DNA of 64,000 nt from JAGWBF01 sp963663025 (lineage in GTDB: Bacteria; Chloroflexota; Dehalococcoidia; Lucifugimonadales; JAGWBF01). Below the pieces are notes generated by a model. The model saw only the letters and a program-made list of their open reading frames with translations, searched no databases and was not told where the DNA came from. Both the position numbers and the translations under genes were made by a program. This document shows, piece by piece, positions 10,928-19,604 of this stretch; the first letter of the stretch is position 1; the number at the start of each line of letters is the position of its first letter. The stretch is taken from contig OY760073.1 of NCBI GenBank assembly GCA_963663025.1, forward strand, positions 1,798,001 through 1,862,000. The letters are read 5' to 3'.

Positions 10928-12223
10928 CTATCTGTCCTTTGTGGAGAAGTTCCATGCTTCTCGCCAGTCCTCCAAGTCTATGCCCCGGACGGAGTTGTCC
11001 TCCACACCAACGAAAACGTTCCCTCCCAGGATACTCGGAGATGCTTTCACCCGCCCATCCAGGTCATGGAACCCGCCTACGCGTTGTCCGTTGCCCGTGT
11101 CCAGCCGGAAAAGCTTGCCTTCATCCGTGGCAACCACAACGTCCTCTTCCTGGACCACCGGCCTGGACACCACGGGAGAGCCGTCCTCCAGCTTGGTCTC
11201 CCAGACCCGGTTCCCTGCCCGGTCCAGTGCATACACGGTGCCACTCATGGAAGCCACATAGATGTGGTCATCGTCGGCAACCGGGTCCGCCCAGATCCAG
11301 TCGTCGCCCGTAAAGCTCCACATCAGTTCCCCATCGGTTGCTCCCAGGGCATACACCTTTCTGTCCACAGAACCCGCCACCACCATCCTACCTGAAGGTC
11401 CGTCCAGCACCAGAGGGCTACCCATTACAGCCCCATCGGTCTTGTACTTCCATATCAGCCTGGTGTCGCCTGCTGCGAGCTCCCTGTCGAGGGAGATGGC
11501 ATACAAGTACTGGTCCAGGGAACCGACGTACACAATTCCGTCGGAGACTGCGGGGGTGGACCACACCTGGCCTCCGGCAGAGAACTTCCACGCCTGGCGG
11601 TCCCGGCTGCCTCCGGTGGTGTTGAAGGCGTACACATCGCCATTGTCCGAAGCGACCAGCACCAAGCTCTCGTCCTCTGCCAAGACAGGCGCCCCCACGA
11701 TGCCCCCCTCGATGGCGTGGCTCCACTCTCCATCCTGCAGGAGGCCGGGGCCTTCTGTAGTGCCGGAGGGTTGCTCCCTGTCCTTCAACAGGGCCAGGAG
11801 CTGTCCGTTCTGCCCTTCCAGGTCTCCCTTGTCTCCAATGTATATATGCTCCCGGCCCACCGCCGGTGTGCCAAAGGCCCCGTGGTACCGGGCCAGCTCG
11901 TGCGTCCACAAAATCCGGGGGATGGCGTCCCGGGACACCCCCTCCAGAGCAAACACCTTTCCCTGGCGGCTCACCACGTACAATCTGCTGTCATCGACGG
12001 CCGTGACCGTCCAGCCATCTCCCCCGCTCTCTCCCCAGGTGATCAGGCTGCGCCCGGTACACCCTACCACGACCAATAGCACGAGCACAGCCAGCGAAGC
12101 CATGGCTAAGTGAACGGTCCTGAAGTGGGGTCGGGCGAAGGGTATCCGAGGCCGATTGCGCCTCAACCGTGAGATGCAGGGGTCCTGGACGCTGGAGAAG
12201 AAGGCTCTAGGGAACAGGGTCAT
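10928..12223 (-). CDS. PQQ-type beta-propeller lipoprotein (BamB-like)
   Basis: A 431-residue protein. After a basic N-terminus there is a lipoprotein signal (ASLAVLVLLVVVGC, Cys55), then about seven blades with the PQQ/BamB repeat pattern: VYAFNTTGGSRDRQAWKFSAGG, VYVGSLDQYLYAISL, VYALGATDGELMWSFTGDD, VYALDRAGNRVWETKLEDG, LFRLDTGNGQRVGGF. The first Met (12223) overlaps yidD by 17 bases; Met41 (12103) is an alternative that gives a more usual signal length. It sits between yidD and yidC, an unusual insertion into a very conserved operon. A role as a scaffold at the membrane, by analogy with BamB, is inference; it has no enzymatic residues I can point to. Confidence 0.85.
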   Translation of the reverse strand: MTLFPRAFFSSVQDPCISRLRRNRPRIPFARPHFRTVHLAMASLAVLVLLVVVGCTGRSLITWGESGGDGWTVTAVDDSRLYVVSRQGKVFALEGVSRDAIPRILWTHELARYHGAFGTPAVGREHIYIGDKGDLEGQNGQLLALLKDREQPSGTTEGPGLLQDGEWSHAIEGGIVGAPVLAEDESLVLVASDNGDVYAFNTTGGSRDRQAWKFSAGGQVWSTPAVSDGIVYVGSLDQYLYAISLDRELAAGDTRLIWKYKTDGAVMGSPLVLDGPSGRMVVAGSVDRKVYALGATDGELMWSFTGDDWIWADPVADDDHIYVASMSGTVYALDRAGNRVWETKLEDGSPVVSRPVVQEEDVVVATDEGKLFRLDTGNGQRVGGFHDLDGRVKASPSILGGNVFVGVEDNSVRGIDLEDWREAWNFSTKDR

Positions 12224-12416
12224 AGCCCCTTCCCCCCATGGGACGGCACCGGGACAAGCGTTTCAGCGTCAGCCAAGTGCCCTTCAGCACCCCGTGGGAA
12301 TCGATGGCTTCGCAGCAGTACTGGGAGCAGGTGGGGCTGAAGCGGCAGCTCGAAGGTATGAATGAGGAGACCGCTCCGCGGTAGAACTGGACCAGTCCCA
12401 GCGCCACCCTGCTCAA
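12207..12416 (-). CDS. yidD: YidD membrane protein insertion factor
   Basis: A 69-residue protein with the family core YRGAVSSFIPSSCRFSPTCSQYCCEAI, G-x-W-L-x-x-K-R and the C-terminal GGRGYDPVP. YidD assists membrane insertion. The start codon is TTG at 12416, immediately behind the rnpA stop at 12419. The stop overlaps the start of the propeller lipoprotein. Confidence 0.92.
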   Translation of the reverse strand: MSRVALGLVQFYRGAVSSFIPSSCRFSPTCSQYCCEAIDSHGVLKGTWLTLKRLSRCRPMGGRGYDPVP

Positions 12417-12418
12417 CG

Positions 12419-12850
12419 CTAGGCTGTCCCAATGGCCTGCGGCGCTGCCGGCTGGTTGGATCCGTTGAATCGTTCTTGATTGGAAGGCGGGGACTTGGGC
12501 TCCTGTTCGCTGGGAGCTGCTCCTTCCAGCAGGCGCGCCCTGCGAAGAAGGCTCACCGCAGCTTCCTTGAGGTGCTGGAAGCTAGCCTCGGCGGACCCTT
12601 TCCGGGCTATGAACACAACGTCCAACCCGATCTTTACGCTGGTGGAGCGCACAGCTTCCCTGAGGCGCCTCTTGAGACGGTTCCGCGCGACTGCATTTCC
12701 GATGCGCTTACTTGCTACGAAGGCGAACCTGCTGGTATCCAGGCCATTGGGGATAGTGCGTAATACCAACAGTTTATTGGTCACACCGCGGCCGTTCTTG
12801 CGAATAGTGGAGAAGTTCTTACGACCCGTAAGCCTCTGCGATCTTTGCAT
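12419..12850 (-). CDS. rnpA: Ribonuclease P protein component
   Basis: A 143-residue RNase P protein subunit, recognised by FAFVASKRIGNAVARNRLKRRLREAVR (the RNR motif) and the N-terminal LTGRKNFSTIRKNGR. It helps the RNase P RNA cleave 5' leaders from pre-tRNA. The last 30 residues are an extra Pro/Ser/Gln-rich tail not needed for the fold. It begins 17 bases after rpmH, the usual order. Confidence 0.93.
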   Translation of the reverse strand: MQRSQRLTGRKNFSTIRKNGRGVTNKLLVLRTIPNGLDTSRFAFVASKRIGNAVARNRLKRRLREAVRSTSVKIGLDVVFIARKGSAEASFQHLKEAAVSLLRRARLLEGAAPSEQEPKSPPSNQERFNGSNQPAAPQAIGTA

Positions 12851-12867
12851 CTAGACCCGGTTGTGGC

Positions 12868-13005
12868 TTAGACCGCCAGTTGGTGGCGGCCCTTAAACCG
12901 GCGGCGTTTCAGGACCGCGCGCCCAGCCCGGGTGCTGTTGCGGGCCATGAAACCATGTACTCTCTGGCGTCTTCGCTTCTTTGGTTGGTAGGTACGCTTT
13001 GGCAA
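12868..13005 (-). CDS. rpmH: Ribosomal protein L34 (bL34)
   Basis: A 45-residue reading frame starting with TTG at 13005: PKRTYQPKKRRRQRVHGF, then ARNSTRAGRAVLKRRRFKGR and ending HQLAV. This is a full-length L34 of the large ribosomal subunit. It heads the rnpA-yidD-yidC operon. The dnaA gene that often lies on its other side is absent; tlyA is there instead, divergently oriented. Confidence 0.95.
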   Translation of the reverse strand: MPKRTYQPKKRRRQRVHGFMARNSTRAGRAVLKRRRFKGRHQLAV

Positions 13006-13031
13006 TCTATCATCCCTTGCTAGCGCCGAGG

Positions 13032-13061
13032 ATTATAATTCAGAGGCGAACCTAGTGTCAA
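13032..13061 (-). promoter_or_regulatory. Promoter of the rpmH operon
   Basis: Minus strand TTGACA (13061-13056) and TATAAT (13037-13032), 18 bases apart, ending 27 bases before the rpmH start codon. Confidence 0.85.
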
Positions 13062-13092
13062 TGAAACCTGGAGGGGCATTAGCAGGTAGGTC

Positions 13093-13848
13093 ATGGCCAA
13101 GAAACTCCCCAAAAGGCGGGCGGATGTTCTCTTGTTTGAGAGGGGGCTGGCGGAAAGCCGCGAGCGCGCCCAAGCCCTCATCATGGAGGGGGTGGTTTTT
13201 CACCCCGGCGGCCGGGTGCTGAAGCCGGGAACACTTATGTCAGCCGACGCTTCCTTGGAGGTGCGGGACATCCTTCCATACGTGAGCCGCGGCGGCTTGA
13301 AGCTCGCCCACGCCTTGGACCGCTTCGGCCTCGATGTGTCGGGGTGCACCGCCTTAGACGTCGGGGCTTCCACCGGGGGCTTCACCGACTGCCTGCTGCA
13401 GGCGGGTGCCTCCAAGGTCTATGCCGTGGATGTCGGGTACGGCCAGTTGGATTACCGGCTGCGCCAGGACCCCAGGGTTGTAGTCATGGAAAAGGTGAAC
13501 GCCCGGCATTCCTTCGACTTGGAGGGCGAGGCAGGCCGGTCAGCGCAGGTCCACTTAGCTACCGTGGATGTCTCCTTTATATCGGCCACCAAGGTCATAC
13601 CTGAGACTTCCCGGCACCTAGCCCCCGGCGGCTCTATCGTCGTGCTGCTGAAGCCCCAGTTCGAAGCCTTGCGCAATGAGGTCGGCAGGGGCGGCGTAAT
13701 CAAAGACGTGAAGGTGCACACCGTGGTGCTCGCCCGCTTTATCCAGTGGGTCGTCCGGTCCGGACACCGCCTGCGCGGCTTGGTGGCCAGCCCCGTACTG
13801 GGCGATAAGGGCAACCGGGAGTTCCTTCTGCTCCTACGGAAATCTTGA
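13093..13848 (+). CDS. tlyA: TlyA-type rRNA 2'-O-methyltransferase
   Basis: A 251-residue protein with an N-terminal S4 RNA-binding domain (about residues 8-60, RADVLLFERGLAESRERAQALIMEGVV) and an FtsJ-like SAM methyltransferase domain (LDVGASTGGFTDCLLQAGASKVYAVDVG, about residues 89-117; LATVDVSFIS and VLLKPQFEA later). TlyA methylates 2'-hydroxyls in 16S and/or 23S rRNA, which in mycobacteria confers sensitivity to capreomycin. AGGTAGG in front of ATG 13093 supports the start. It is divergent from the rpmH operon and about 90 bases upstream of ileS. Confidence 0.9.
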   Translation: MAKKLPKRRADVLLFERGLAESRERAQALIMEGVVFHPGGRVLKPGTLMSADASLEVRDILPYVSRGGLKLAHALDRFGLDVSGCTALDVGASTGGFTDCLLQAGASKVYAVDVGYGQLDYRLRQDPRVVVMEKVNARHSFDLEGEAGRSAQVHLATVDVSFISATKVIPETSRHLAPGGSIVVLLKPQFEALRNEVGRGGVIKDVKVHTVVLARFIQWVVRSGHRLRGLVASPVLGDKGNREFLLLLRKS

Positions 13849-13938
13849 ACTGTCCCCCACATCTGATAAGCTAATTTAGCCCTCTAGAATCTTCGCCATA
13901 ATTCGACATGGGCACGACAAGAAACCTCTGAGGTTACG

Positions 13939-16900
13939 ATGATCAGGCAGGTATCCAGCAGAGTCAGCTTCCCCGACCTGGAAAAGGATGTCCTCAGATT
14001 CTGGAAGGAGAAGGACATCTTCCGCAGGACAGAAAGGGAGCGGGACGACAGGCCCTTGTTCATGTTGTACGAGGGGCCTCCCACCGCCAACGGCAGCCCG
14101 GGCATCCACCATGTCCTGGCCCGGGTCTTCAAGGACATCATATGCCGATACAAGACCATGAAGGGCTACCGCTGCCTGCGCAAGGGCGGGTGGGACACCC
14201 ACGGCCTGCCCGTGGAGCTGGAGGTGGAGCGGGAGCTGGGCCTCCACTCCAAGCGGGAGATCGAAGAGTACGGCATAGAACGCTTCAACCAGAAGTGCCG
14301 AGATAGCGTCTTCCGCTACGTAAAAGAGTGGGAGGAGATGACCGACCGGATAGCGTACTGGGTGGACATGGAGAACCCCTACGTAACCCTGGAGAACAGC
14401 TACATCGAGACGGGTTGGTGGGTGCTGGGACAGCTCTGGGAGAAGGGGCTGCTCTACCAGGATATCAAGGGCACACCCCACTGCCCCCGGTGCGTCACCA
14501 GCCTGAGCTCCCACGAGGTTGCCCTGGGCTATCAGGAAGACACCCCAGACCCATCGGTGTACATCAAGTTCCGCCTGCAGTCCGGCTCTTTCCTCGACAC
14601 GAAAGGCACCGGCCAAGGAGGAACTCCGGTCTATCTCCTAGCTTGGACGACCACGCCCTGGACTCTTCCCGGCAACACCGCTCTCGCCGTGGACGCGACG
14701 GCCAACTACAGCTTGGTTGAGGTGGACGACCCAGCGGGAGGCGAGAAGCAACGGCTGATACTTGCCACTCCCCTTCTGGAAACCGCCCTGGGCGCCGAAT
14801 ACAAAGTGCTTGACTCCTTCCAGGGCCGCCAACTTGTAGGGCTGACCTATGAACCTCTATACAACCCATTCGTTTCCGGCCTGCCAAGGGGCGCCGTCAG
14901 GTGTTTTTCGTCAGGAATGTTGGTGGACCCGCCAGAGGACTCCCAGGGAACCATTCAACCAAGCGACGAGTTTGAGAACTCCTGGCAGGTGCACGATGTG
15001 GACTTCGTCTCCATGGAGGATGGCACAGGCATAGTCCACATCGCCCCCGCCTTCGGCGACGAAGACCTGGGTGTGGGCAGGGAGCGCGACCTGGCATTCG
15101 TCCAATCGGTGGACCACCAGGGCATTGTCCTCGGCAGCTACTCCTTCTCCGGCAAGTTCGTGAAGGAAGTCGACGATGAGATCGCGGCAGACCTGGACCA
15201 GCGTGGCCTTCTCTATCACAAGGGCATCTACAAGCACACCTACCCATTCTGCTGGCGATGCAGCAGCCCCCTGCTCTACTACGCCAAGCCCTCCTGGTAC
15301 ATCCGCACCACCGCTATAAAGGACAGGCTGATCAGCAGCAACCAGGAGATCAATTGGTACCCCGACTATATCAAGGACGGGCGTTTCGGCGAATGGTTGG
15401 CCAACAACGTGGACTGGGCCATCTCCCGGGAGCGCTACTGGGGGACCCCCATACCCATATGGCAGTGCACCGGCGACGGCTGCGCCAACCGGGTGTGCGT
15501 CGGCTCCCGGGAAGAGCTGAAGGAGCTGGCCATCGATGAGCACAAGGCGATGGTCGATGACCTGGACCTGCACCGCCCCTACGTGGACCAGGTGCGCCTC
15601 CGCTGCCCCGCCTGCAGCTCCTCGATGGAGCGCATCCCCGAGGTTATGGATGCCTGGTTCGACTCGGGGGCGATGCCCTATGCCCAGTGGCACTACCCCT
15701 TCGAAGACACCGGCATGATGCAGGACGGGCGCTTCCCCGCCGACTACATCTGTGAGGCTGTGGACCAGACCAGGGGTTGGTTCTACAGCCTTCACGCCCT
15801 GTCCGCCCTGCTCACCGGCGGCCCGAGCTATCGCAACGTCATCTGCCTGGGCCTAATCCTCGATGGCCACGGGCGCAAGATGAGCAAGAGCCAGGGCAAC
15901 GTGGTGAACCCCTGGGAGGTGCTGGATCAGCAGGGGGCCGACGCCACCCGCTGGTACCTGTTCACCGCTTCCCACGCCGGCGAGTCCCGTCGCTTTGCCC
16001 AGGACCTGGTCAACGAGGTGGTCCGGCGCTACCTGCTGACCCTCTGGAACGTGTACTCATTCTTCACCACCTACGCCGAGGTGGACAGCTTCCACCCCGA
16101 CCAGGTGCCCAAGGACTGGAAACCCAGCGCCGAGCTGGACCGGTGGATCCTGTCGGAGGTCAACTATCTGATAGCCCAGACTGACAGGCACATGGAGAGC
16201 TACAACCCCACCGACGCGGGAAGGCGCATCCAGGAGTTCGTCGATGGGTTGTCCAACTGGTACGTGCGCAGGAGCCGCCGCCGTTTCTGGAAGAGCGAGA
16301 ACGACGACGACAAGCTCTCGGCATACGCCACCCTCTACACCTGCCTGGTCGCCCTGAGCAAGCTCATCGCCCCGTTCATGCCCTTTGTCGCCGAGAATAT
16401 GTACCAGAATCTGGTGTGCTCGGTGCGGCCCGATGCCCCGGACAGCGTCCACCTGGCCGACTTCCCCATTGCCGACGAGGGGCTCATCGACCAAGGCCTG
16501 ATGGATGCCACCCGCCTGGCCATGAAGATCTCCAGCATGGGACGGGGCGCCCGCTCTAGGGCCGGCGTCAAGGTGCGCCAACCCCTTCCCAAGCTGCTGG
16601 TAAGGCCGCGCTCCTCGGGCGAAGGCTCCCACCTTGGGCAGGTAGCCCCCCAGATTCTGGATGAGCTGAACATCAAGGAGCTGGAGATATTGGCAGGCGA
16701 AGGCGAGGGAGAGCAGCTATACCAGCAGGCTCTGGAGGCCGCCTCCAACCTGAAGAAGAGCAGAGAGCAGGCCTCAGGCAACATCGAAGCTGTCCTGCCC
16801 ATCGACCCTTACTGGATCACCCTGGAGGGCGGCTACATGGTCGCCCTGGAGACCACCATCACGCCCGAGCTGGCCCAAGAGGGACTGGCCCGGGAGCTGG

Positions 16901-17133
16901 TGCACCGCATCCAGGATATGCGAAAGAAAGCGGGGTTCGAGATCACCGACCGCATCCACACCTACTACCAAGGGCCATCCAGCGTGGACGAAGTGATGCG
17001 CGCTTTCTCCGCTTACATCATGCAGGAAACCCTATCCGAGGAGCTCGTGTCCGGCGAGGCCGCCGACGGGGCCTACCACGACACCCAGAGCGTGGACGGC
17101 ATGGAGGTGATCCTGGGCGTAAGGCAGGTTTAA
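13939..17133 (+). CDS. ileS: Isoleucyl-tRNA synthetase, eukaryote-like type
   Basis: A 1,064-residue class I synthetase that charges tRNA-Ile. The HIGH signature is PGIHH (54-58) within GPPTANGSPGIHHVLAR, and KMSKS is at 647-651 in GRKMSKSQGN. The CP1 editing domain is present (AWTTTPWTLPGNTALAV), followed by the WYIRTTAIKDRL region and GWFYSLHALSALL. The length, HGLPVELEVERELG and the lack of a C-terminal zinc finger point to the eukaryote-like IleS2 form, which by family knowledge tends to resist mupirocin. The 90-base gap from tlyA has no room for a T-box. The rph stop is only 17 bases from its stop; the two genes are convergent. Confidence 0.95.
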   Translation: MIRQVSSRVSFPDLEKDVLRFWKEKDIFRRTERERDDRPLFMLYEGPPTANGSPGIHHVLARVFKDIICRYKTMKGYRCLRKGGWDTHGLPVELEVERELGLHSKREIEEYGIERFNQKCRDSVFRYVKEWEEMTDRIAYWVDMENPYVTLENSYIETGWWVLGQLWEKGLLYQDIKGTPHCPRCVTSLSSHEVALGYQEDTPDPSVYIKFRLQSGSFLDTKGTGQGGTPVYLLAWTTTPWTLPGNTALAVDATANYSLVEVDDPAGGEKQRLILATPLLETALGAEYKVLDSFQGRQLVGLTYEPLYNPFVSGLPRGAVRCFSSGMLVDPPEDSQGTIQPSDEFENSWQVHDVDFVSMEDGTGIVHIAPAFGDEDLGVGRERDLAFVQSVDHQGIVLGSYSFSGKFVKEVDDEIAADLDQRGLLYHKGIYKHTYPFCWRCSSPLLYYAKPSWYIRTTAIKDRLISSNQEINWYPDYIKDGRFGEWLANNVDWAISRERYWGTPIPIWQCTGDGCANRVCVGSREELKELAIDEHKAMVDDLDLHRPYVDQVRLRCPACSSSMERIPEVMDAWFDSGAMPYAQWHYPFEDTGMMQDGRFPADYICEAVDQTRGWFYSLHALSALLTGGPSYRNVICLGLILDGHGRKMSKSQGNVVNPWEVLDQQGADATRWYLFTASHAGESRRFAQDLVNEVVRRYLLTLWNVYSFFTTYAEVDSFHPDQVPKDWKPSAELDRWILSEVNYLIAQTDRHMESYNPTDAGRRIQEFVDGLSNWYVRRSRRRFWKSENDDDKLSAYATLYTCLVALSKLIAPFMPFVAENMYQNLVCSVRPDAPDSVHLADFPIADEGLIDQGLMDATRLAMKISSMGRGARSRAGVKVRQPLPKLLVRPRSSGEGSHLGQVAPQILDELNIKELEILAGEGEGEQLYQQALEAASNLKKSREQASGNIEAVLPIDPYWITLEGGYMVALETTITPELAQEGLARELVHRIQDMRKKAGFEITDRIHTYYQGPSSVDEVMRAFSAYIMQETLSEELVSGEAADGAYHDTQSVDGMEVILGVRQV

Positions 17134-17150
17134 GGGTCGGCCCGGCGGGG

Positions 17151-17903
17151 CTACAGGGTCCCTATAGCCTGCGCTTGGGCCTCGAAAAGCTGGGCGATGC
17201 CCTGCTCAGCCGAAGCCAGCACATCATCCACCAGCTTCCTGGGGAAGGGCGCACCTTCCGTCGCTCCCTGGATCTCCACCAGCTCCCCGGCGTCGGTCAT
17301 AGCTATGTTGAAGTCCACTTCAGCCCTGGAGTCCTCGCCATAGCACAAGTCTAGCATAAGCTCCCCGTCCACCAGCCCCACGCTGACGGCGGCAATCTTG
17401 TGGGTCAGAGGCACCGTGGGCAGCAGGCGGCTGCGGGTCAGCCCCAGCAGAGCTTGGTAGAGAGCCACGTATGCCCCGGTGATGGCCGCCGTCCTGGTGC
17501 CGCCGTCGGCCTGGATCACATCGCAGTCTATGAGCAGGGCTCTTTCCCCCAGGGCATCACGGTCCGTGATCCCCCGCAGGCAACGTCCGATGAGGCGCTG
17601 TATCTCTTGGGTGCGTCCCCTTGGTCTCCCGCTGAGACCCTCCCTGGCGATCCTGCTCCCCGAAGAACGGGGCAGCATGGCGTACTCGGCGGTGACCCAG
17701 CCCTTGCCCTCGCCGCGCATGAAGGGGGGCACCCGGTCATCCACCGTGGCCGAGCAAAGCACCCTCGTCATGCCCATCTCGATGAGGGCGGAACCCTCGG
17801 CGAAGGCCAGGTAGCCGGGCGTAATAGTAACGGGCCGGAGCTCGTCGTTCCTCCGGCCATCGATGCGCGCGTTTCCGCCCCCTTGGGCCACTGCTACCCC
17901 CAT
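17151..17903 (-). CDS. rph: Ribonuclease PH
   Basis: A 250-residue phosphorolytic 3'-5' exonuclease that trims tRNA 3' ends. Family motifs: RNDELRPVTITPGYLAFAEGS, GWVTAEYAMLPRS, REGLSGRPRGRTQEIQRLIGR, LIDCDVIQADGGTRTAAITG and EIQGATEGAPF. The frame is open about 70 codons further upstream, but that stretch translates the intergenic palindromes; ATG 17903 (MGVAVAQGGGNARIDGR) gives the normal N-terminus. The palindrome cluster begins about 55 bases upstream. Confidence 0.95.
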   Translation of the reverse strand: MGVAVAQGGGNARIDGRRNDELRPVTITPGYLAFAEGSALIEMGMTRVLCSATVDDRVPPFMRGEGKGWVTAEYAMLPRSSGSRIAREGLSGRPRGRTQEIQRLIGRCLRGITDRDALGERALLIDCDVIQADGGTRTAAITGAYVALYQALLGLTRSRLLPTVPLTHKIAAVSVGLVDGELMLDLCYGEDSRAEVDFNIAMTDAGELVEIQGATEGAPFPRKLVDDVLASAEQGIAQLFEAQAQAIGTL

Positions 17904-17959
17904 ATGCTCTGAGATTGGCCACTCAGTATAGCAGATGCATCGCCAAGGCCAGGCTCTCT

Positions 17960-18425
17960 CACGCCGGCCACGCCTTTCGTCATTGCGGCGAAGGCCGCAA
18001 TCCAGGACGGACCGCTGCCGGATCCCAGGACAGCTCCGATGTAGAGAAGAGCAGGAGAATCCCCCCTCCCTTGATGGGAGGGGATTAAGGGGAGGGTGGT
18101 ACCCCCGCCAGCGCATCATGTCGGTTCGCCCTTCGATTTCCCTCAGGACGAACCGACAGTCCGGCGGGGGGACTCCCGCGTGCGCGGAGATGACTGTGAC
18201 TGGAGCGAGGGCGATGCGCCGCCAGGGTCAGGCTCCCCATGCCAGCACCGCCTTTCGTCATTGCGGCGAAGGCCGCAATCCAGGACGGAGCAGCGCCGGG
18301 CTCCAGTCGGGCTCCCATCCCACCACCCGTCGTTCCTGCCCTCATTCTTCGTCGTTCCCGCGAAGGCGAGAACCTACCTAGGCACTAGTAGTGCTGTCCG
18401 TTCGCCCTGAGGGAAATCGAAGGGG
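17960..18425. repeat. Cluster of palindromic repeats (families A and B)
   Basis: Two near-identical family A units (TCATTGCGGCGAAGGCCGCA then ATCCAGGACGGA) near 17975 and 18256, a TCCCTTGATGGGAGGGG element near 18066, family B fragments (TTCGATTTCCCTCAGGACGA) near 18130 and 18408, and a TTCCCGCGAAGGCGAGAACC element near 18354. No gene is present between rph and the tRNA cluster. Confidence 0.85.
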
Positions 18426-18477
18426 AACGGGCAGCCTGGGACCCCGTCACGGCGTCACCGCCATGGGCCCGTCCGCG

Positions 18478-18507
18478 TTGACACTGCTACGACCCCGCAG
18501 GTATATT
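18478..18507 (+). promoter_or_regulatory. Promoter before tRNA-Met
   Basis: TTGACA (18478-18483), an 18-base spacer and TATATT (18502-18507), about 30 bases before the mature tRNA. Confidence 0.8.
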
Positions 18508-18538
18508 TGAAAGGCTGCCTCCAAGGGGAGACGGCCCC

Positions 18539-18613
18539 GGCAACGTAGCTCAGCGGCAGAGCGGGCGCTTCATAAGCGCTAGGTCGATGGTTCGAACCCA
18601 TCCGTTGCCACCA
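18539..18613 (+). tRNA. tRNA-Met (CAT), elongator type
   Basis: Acceptor GGCAACG/CGTTGCC, CAT anticodon in loop TTCATAA, CCA encoded. It lacks the initiator-type unpaired first base and the G-C triple. A tRNA-Ile with lysidine-modified CAT is an alternative I cannot fully exclude. Confidence 0.9.
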
Positions 18614-18635
18614 GACTACCGATCAGGAACATCCC

Positions 18636-18926
18636 GTGAAGATGACGACCTTCGAATCCGAAGAAGCCAAGGGCATAATGATGGCCCTCCTGGACTCCCT
18701 GCGCGGCGAGGTGGAGGGGCAGGGCGACGACTTTGCCGAAGTCGCCTTCCAGGCGGGCAAGTTCGAGAGCGACGCAAGCGGCGACAGCGCCTACGGCCTT
18801 GGCGCCGTGATTCTAACTCGGGACCGGGACGTCATCGACACACTCCAACAGTTCCTGGAGGACACCCTGCGCACTTGGTCGTCGGCCGGCACCCAGCCCA
18901 AGCCCAATGTCAAGGACGGCCCCTAG
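18636..18926 (+). CDS. Small conserved-looking acidic protein, unknown function
   Basis: A 96-residue acidic protein beginning with GTG 18636 (AGGAAC about 7 bases before). It contains a helical first half (EEAKGIMMALLDSLRGEVEG) and a strand-turn region LGAVILTRDRDVIDTLQQFLEDTLRTW. No family recognised. It sits 22 bases after tRNA-Met, probably on the same transcript, and is flanked by tRNA genes on both sides. Confidence 0.6.
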   Translation: MKMTTFESEEAKGIMMALLDSLRGEVEGQGDDFAEVAFQAGKFESDASGDSAYGLGAVILTRDRDVIDTLQQFLEDTLRTWSSAGTQPKPNVKDGP

Positions 18927-19002
18927 GCCGCCCCCTACTCTACCCCCTCCCCACTCTCTGGTTCTCCCTCAGTAACCCACTGCCCTGTCGCCCTGCTCAG
19001 GC

Positions 19003-19031
19003 TTGCGCCCGTTTAGGGGCCTACCTATAAT
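19003..19031 (+). promoter_or_regulatory. Promoter before tRNA-Val(CAC)
   Basis: TTGCGC (19003-19008), 17-base spacer, TATAAT (19026-19031), 22 bases upstream of the tRNA. Confidence 0.75.
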
Positions 19032-19053
19032 GTAGGGGCGAACGGCAGTCGAT

Positions 19054-19129
19054 GGGCGGTTAGCTCAGTGGTTAGAGCGCCTCGTTCACACCGAGGAGGC
19101 CAGAGGTTCAAATCCTCTATCGCCCACCA
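19054..19129 (+). tRNA. tRNA-Val (CAC)
   Basis: Acceptor GGGCGGT/ATCGCCC, anticodon CAC in loop TTCACAC, T-arm GAGGTTCAAATCCTC, CCA encoded. First of four tRNAs in a row on the plus strand. Confidence 0.95.
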
Positions 19130-19199
19130 TACTTGCGCCCATGGGCGTTCCCTGAGTTCGATGCTGTTCGCGGTGGCTGCCCATGCTAAGGGCAGAAGT

Positions 19200-19285
19200 G
19201 CCGAGGTGGCGGAACGGCAGACGCGCTACGTTCAGGGCGTAGTGCCCGTACGGGCGTGTGGGTTCAAATCCCACCCTCGGCACCA
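19200..19285 (+). tRNA. tRNA-Leu (CAG)
   Basis: Class II tRNA with a long variable arm; acceptor GCCGAGG/CCTCGGC, anticodon CAG in loop TTCAGGG, CCA encoded. Confidence 0.95.
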
Positions 19286-19317
19286 ATAATGTCCCCAGCA
19301 GCGAGGGTCCGGTTAGT

Positions 19318-19394
19318 GCGCTTGTAGCTCAGTTGGATAGAGCGCATCCCTGCGGAGGATGAGGCCGTGGGTTCGAGTCCCGCCAAGCGCGCCA
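19318..19394 (+). tRNA. tRNA-Arg (GCG)
   Basis: Acceptor GCGCTTG/CAAGCGC, anticodon GCG in loop CTGCGGA, CCA encoded. A directly encoded GCG anticodon means decoding of CGC without the usual ACG-to-ICG editing, unless an ACG tRNA exists elsewhere. Confidence 0.9.
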
Positions 19395-19467
19395 TGAACA
19401 TCAGCACCGCCTCGGAACGGTCGCAGGTCCGCTGCCTCCACCCGGAGGCGGCAGGAAGGCCACATGC

Positions 19468-19544
19468 GGGTGGTTAGCTCAGCTGGTTAGAGCACCTGCT
19501 TTACACGCAGGGGGTCAGAGGTTCGAGTCCTCTACCGCCCACCA
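19468..19544 (+). tRNA. tRNA-Val (TAC)
   Basis: Acceptor GGGTGGT/ACCGCCC, anticodon TAC in loop TTTACAC, CCA encoded. It ends the tRNA cluster. Confidence 0.95.
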
Positions 19545-19604
19545 AGTCCCCGGCCACCCTGGACCGCGCCCGCGTACCATACAGGGCAGTCTGGTCGATC
19601 GTAG

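Noticed and set aside
12851..13092. Origin of replication next to rpmH
   Set aside because: No dnaA gene, no DnaA-box cluster and no AT-rich unwinding region; tlyA is on the other side.
13849..13938. T-box leader for ileS
   Set aside because: Only 90 bases are available and the T-box core sequence is absent.
17904..18119. N-terminal extension of rph
   Set aside because: The extra codons read through a palindrome; ATG 17903 gives the normal family start.
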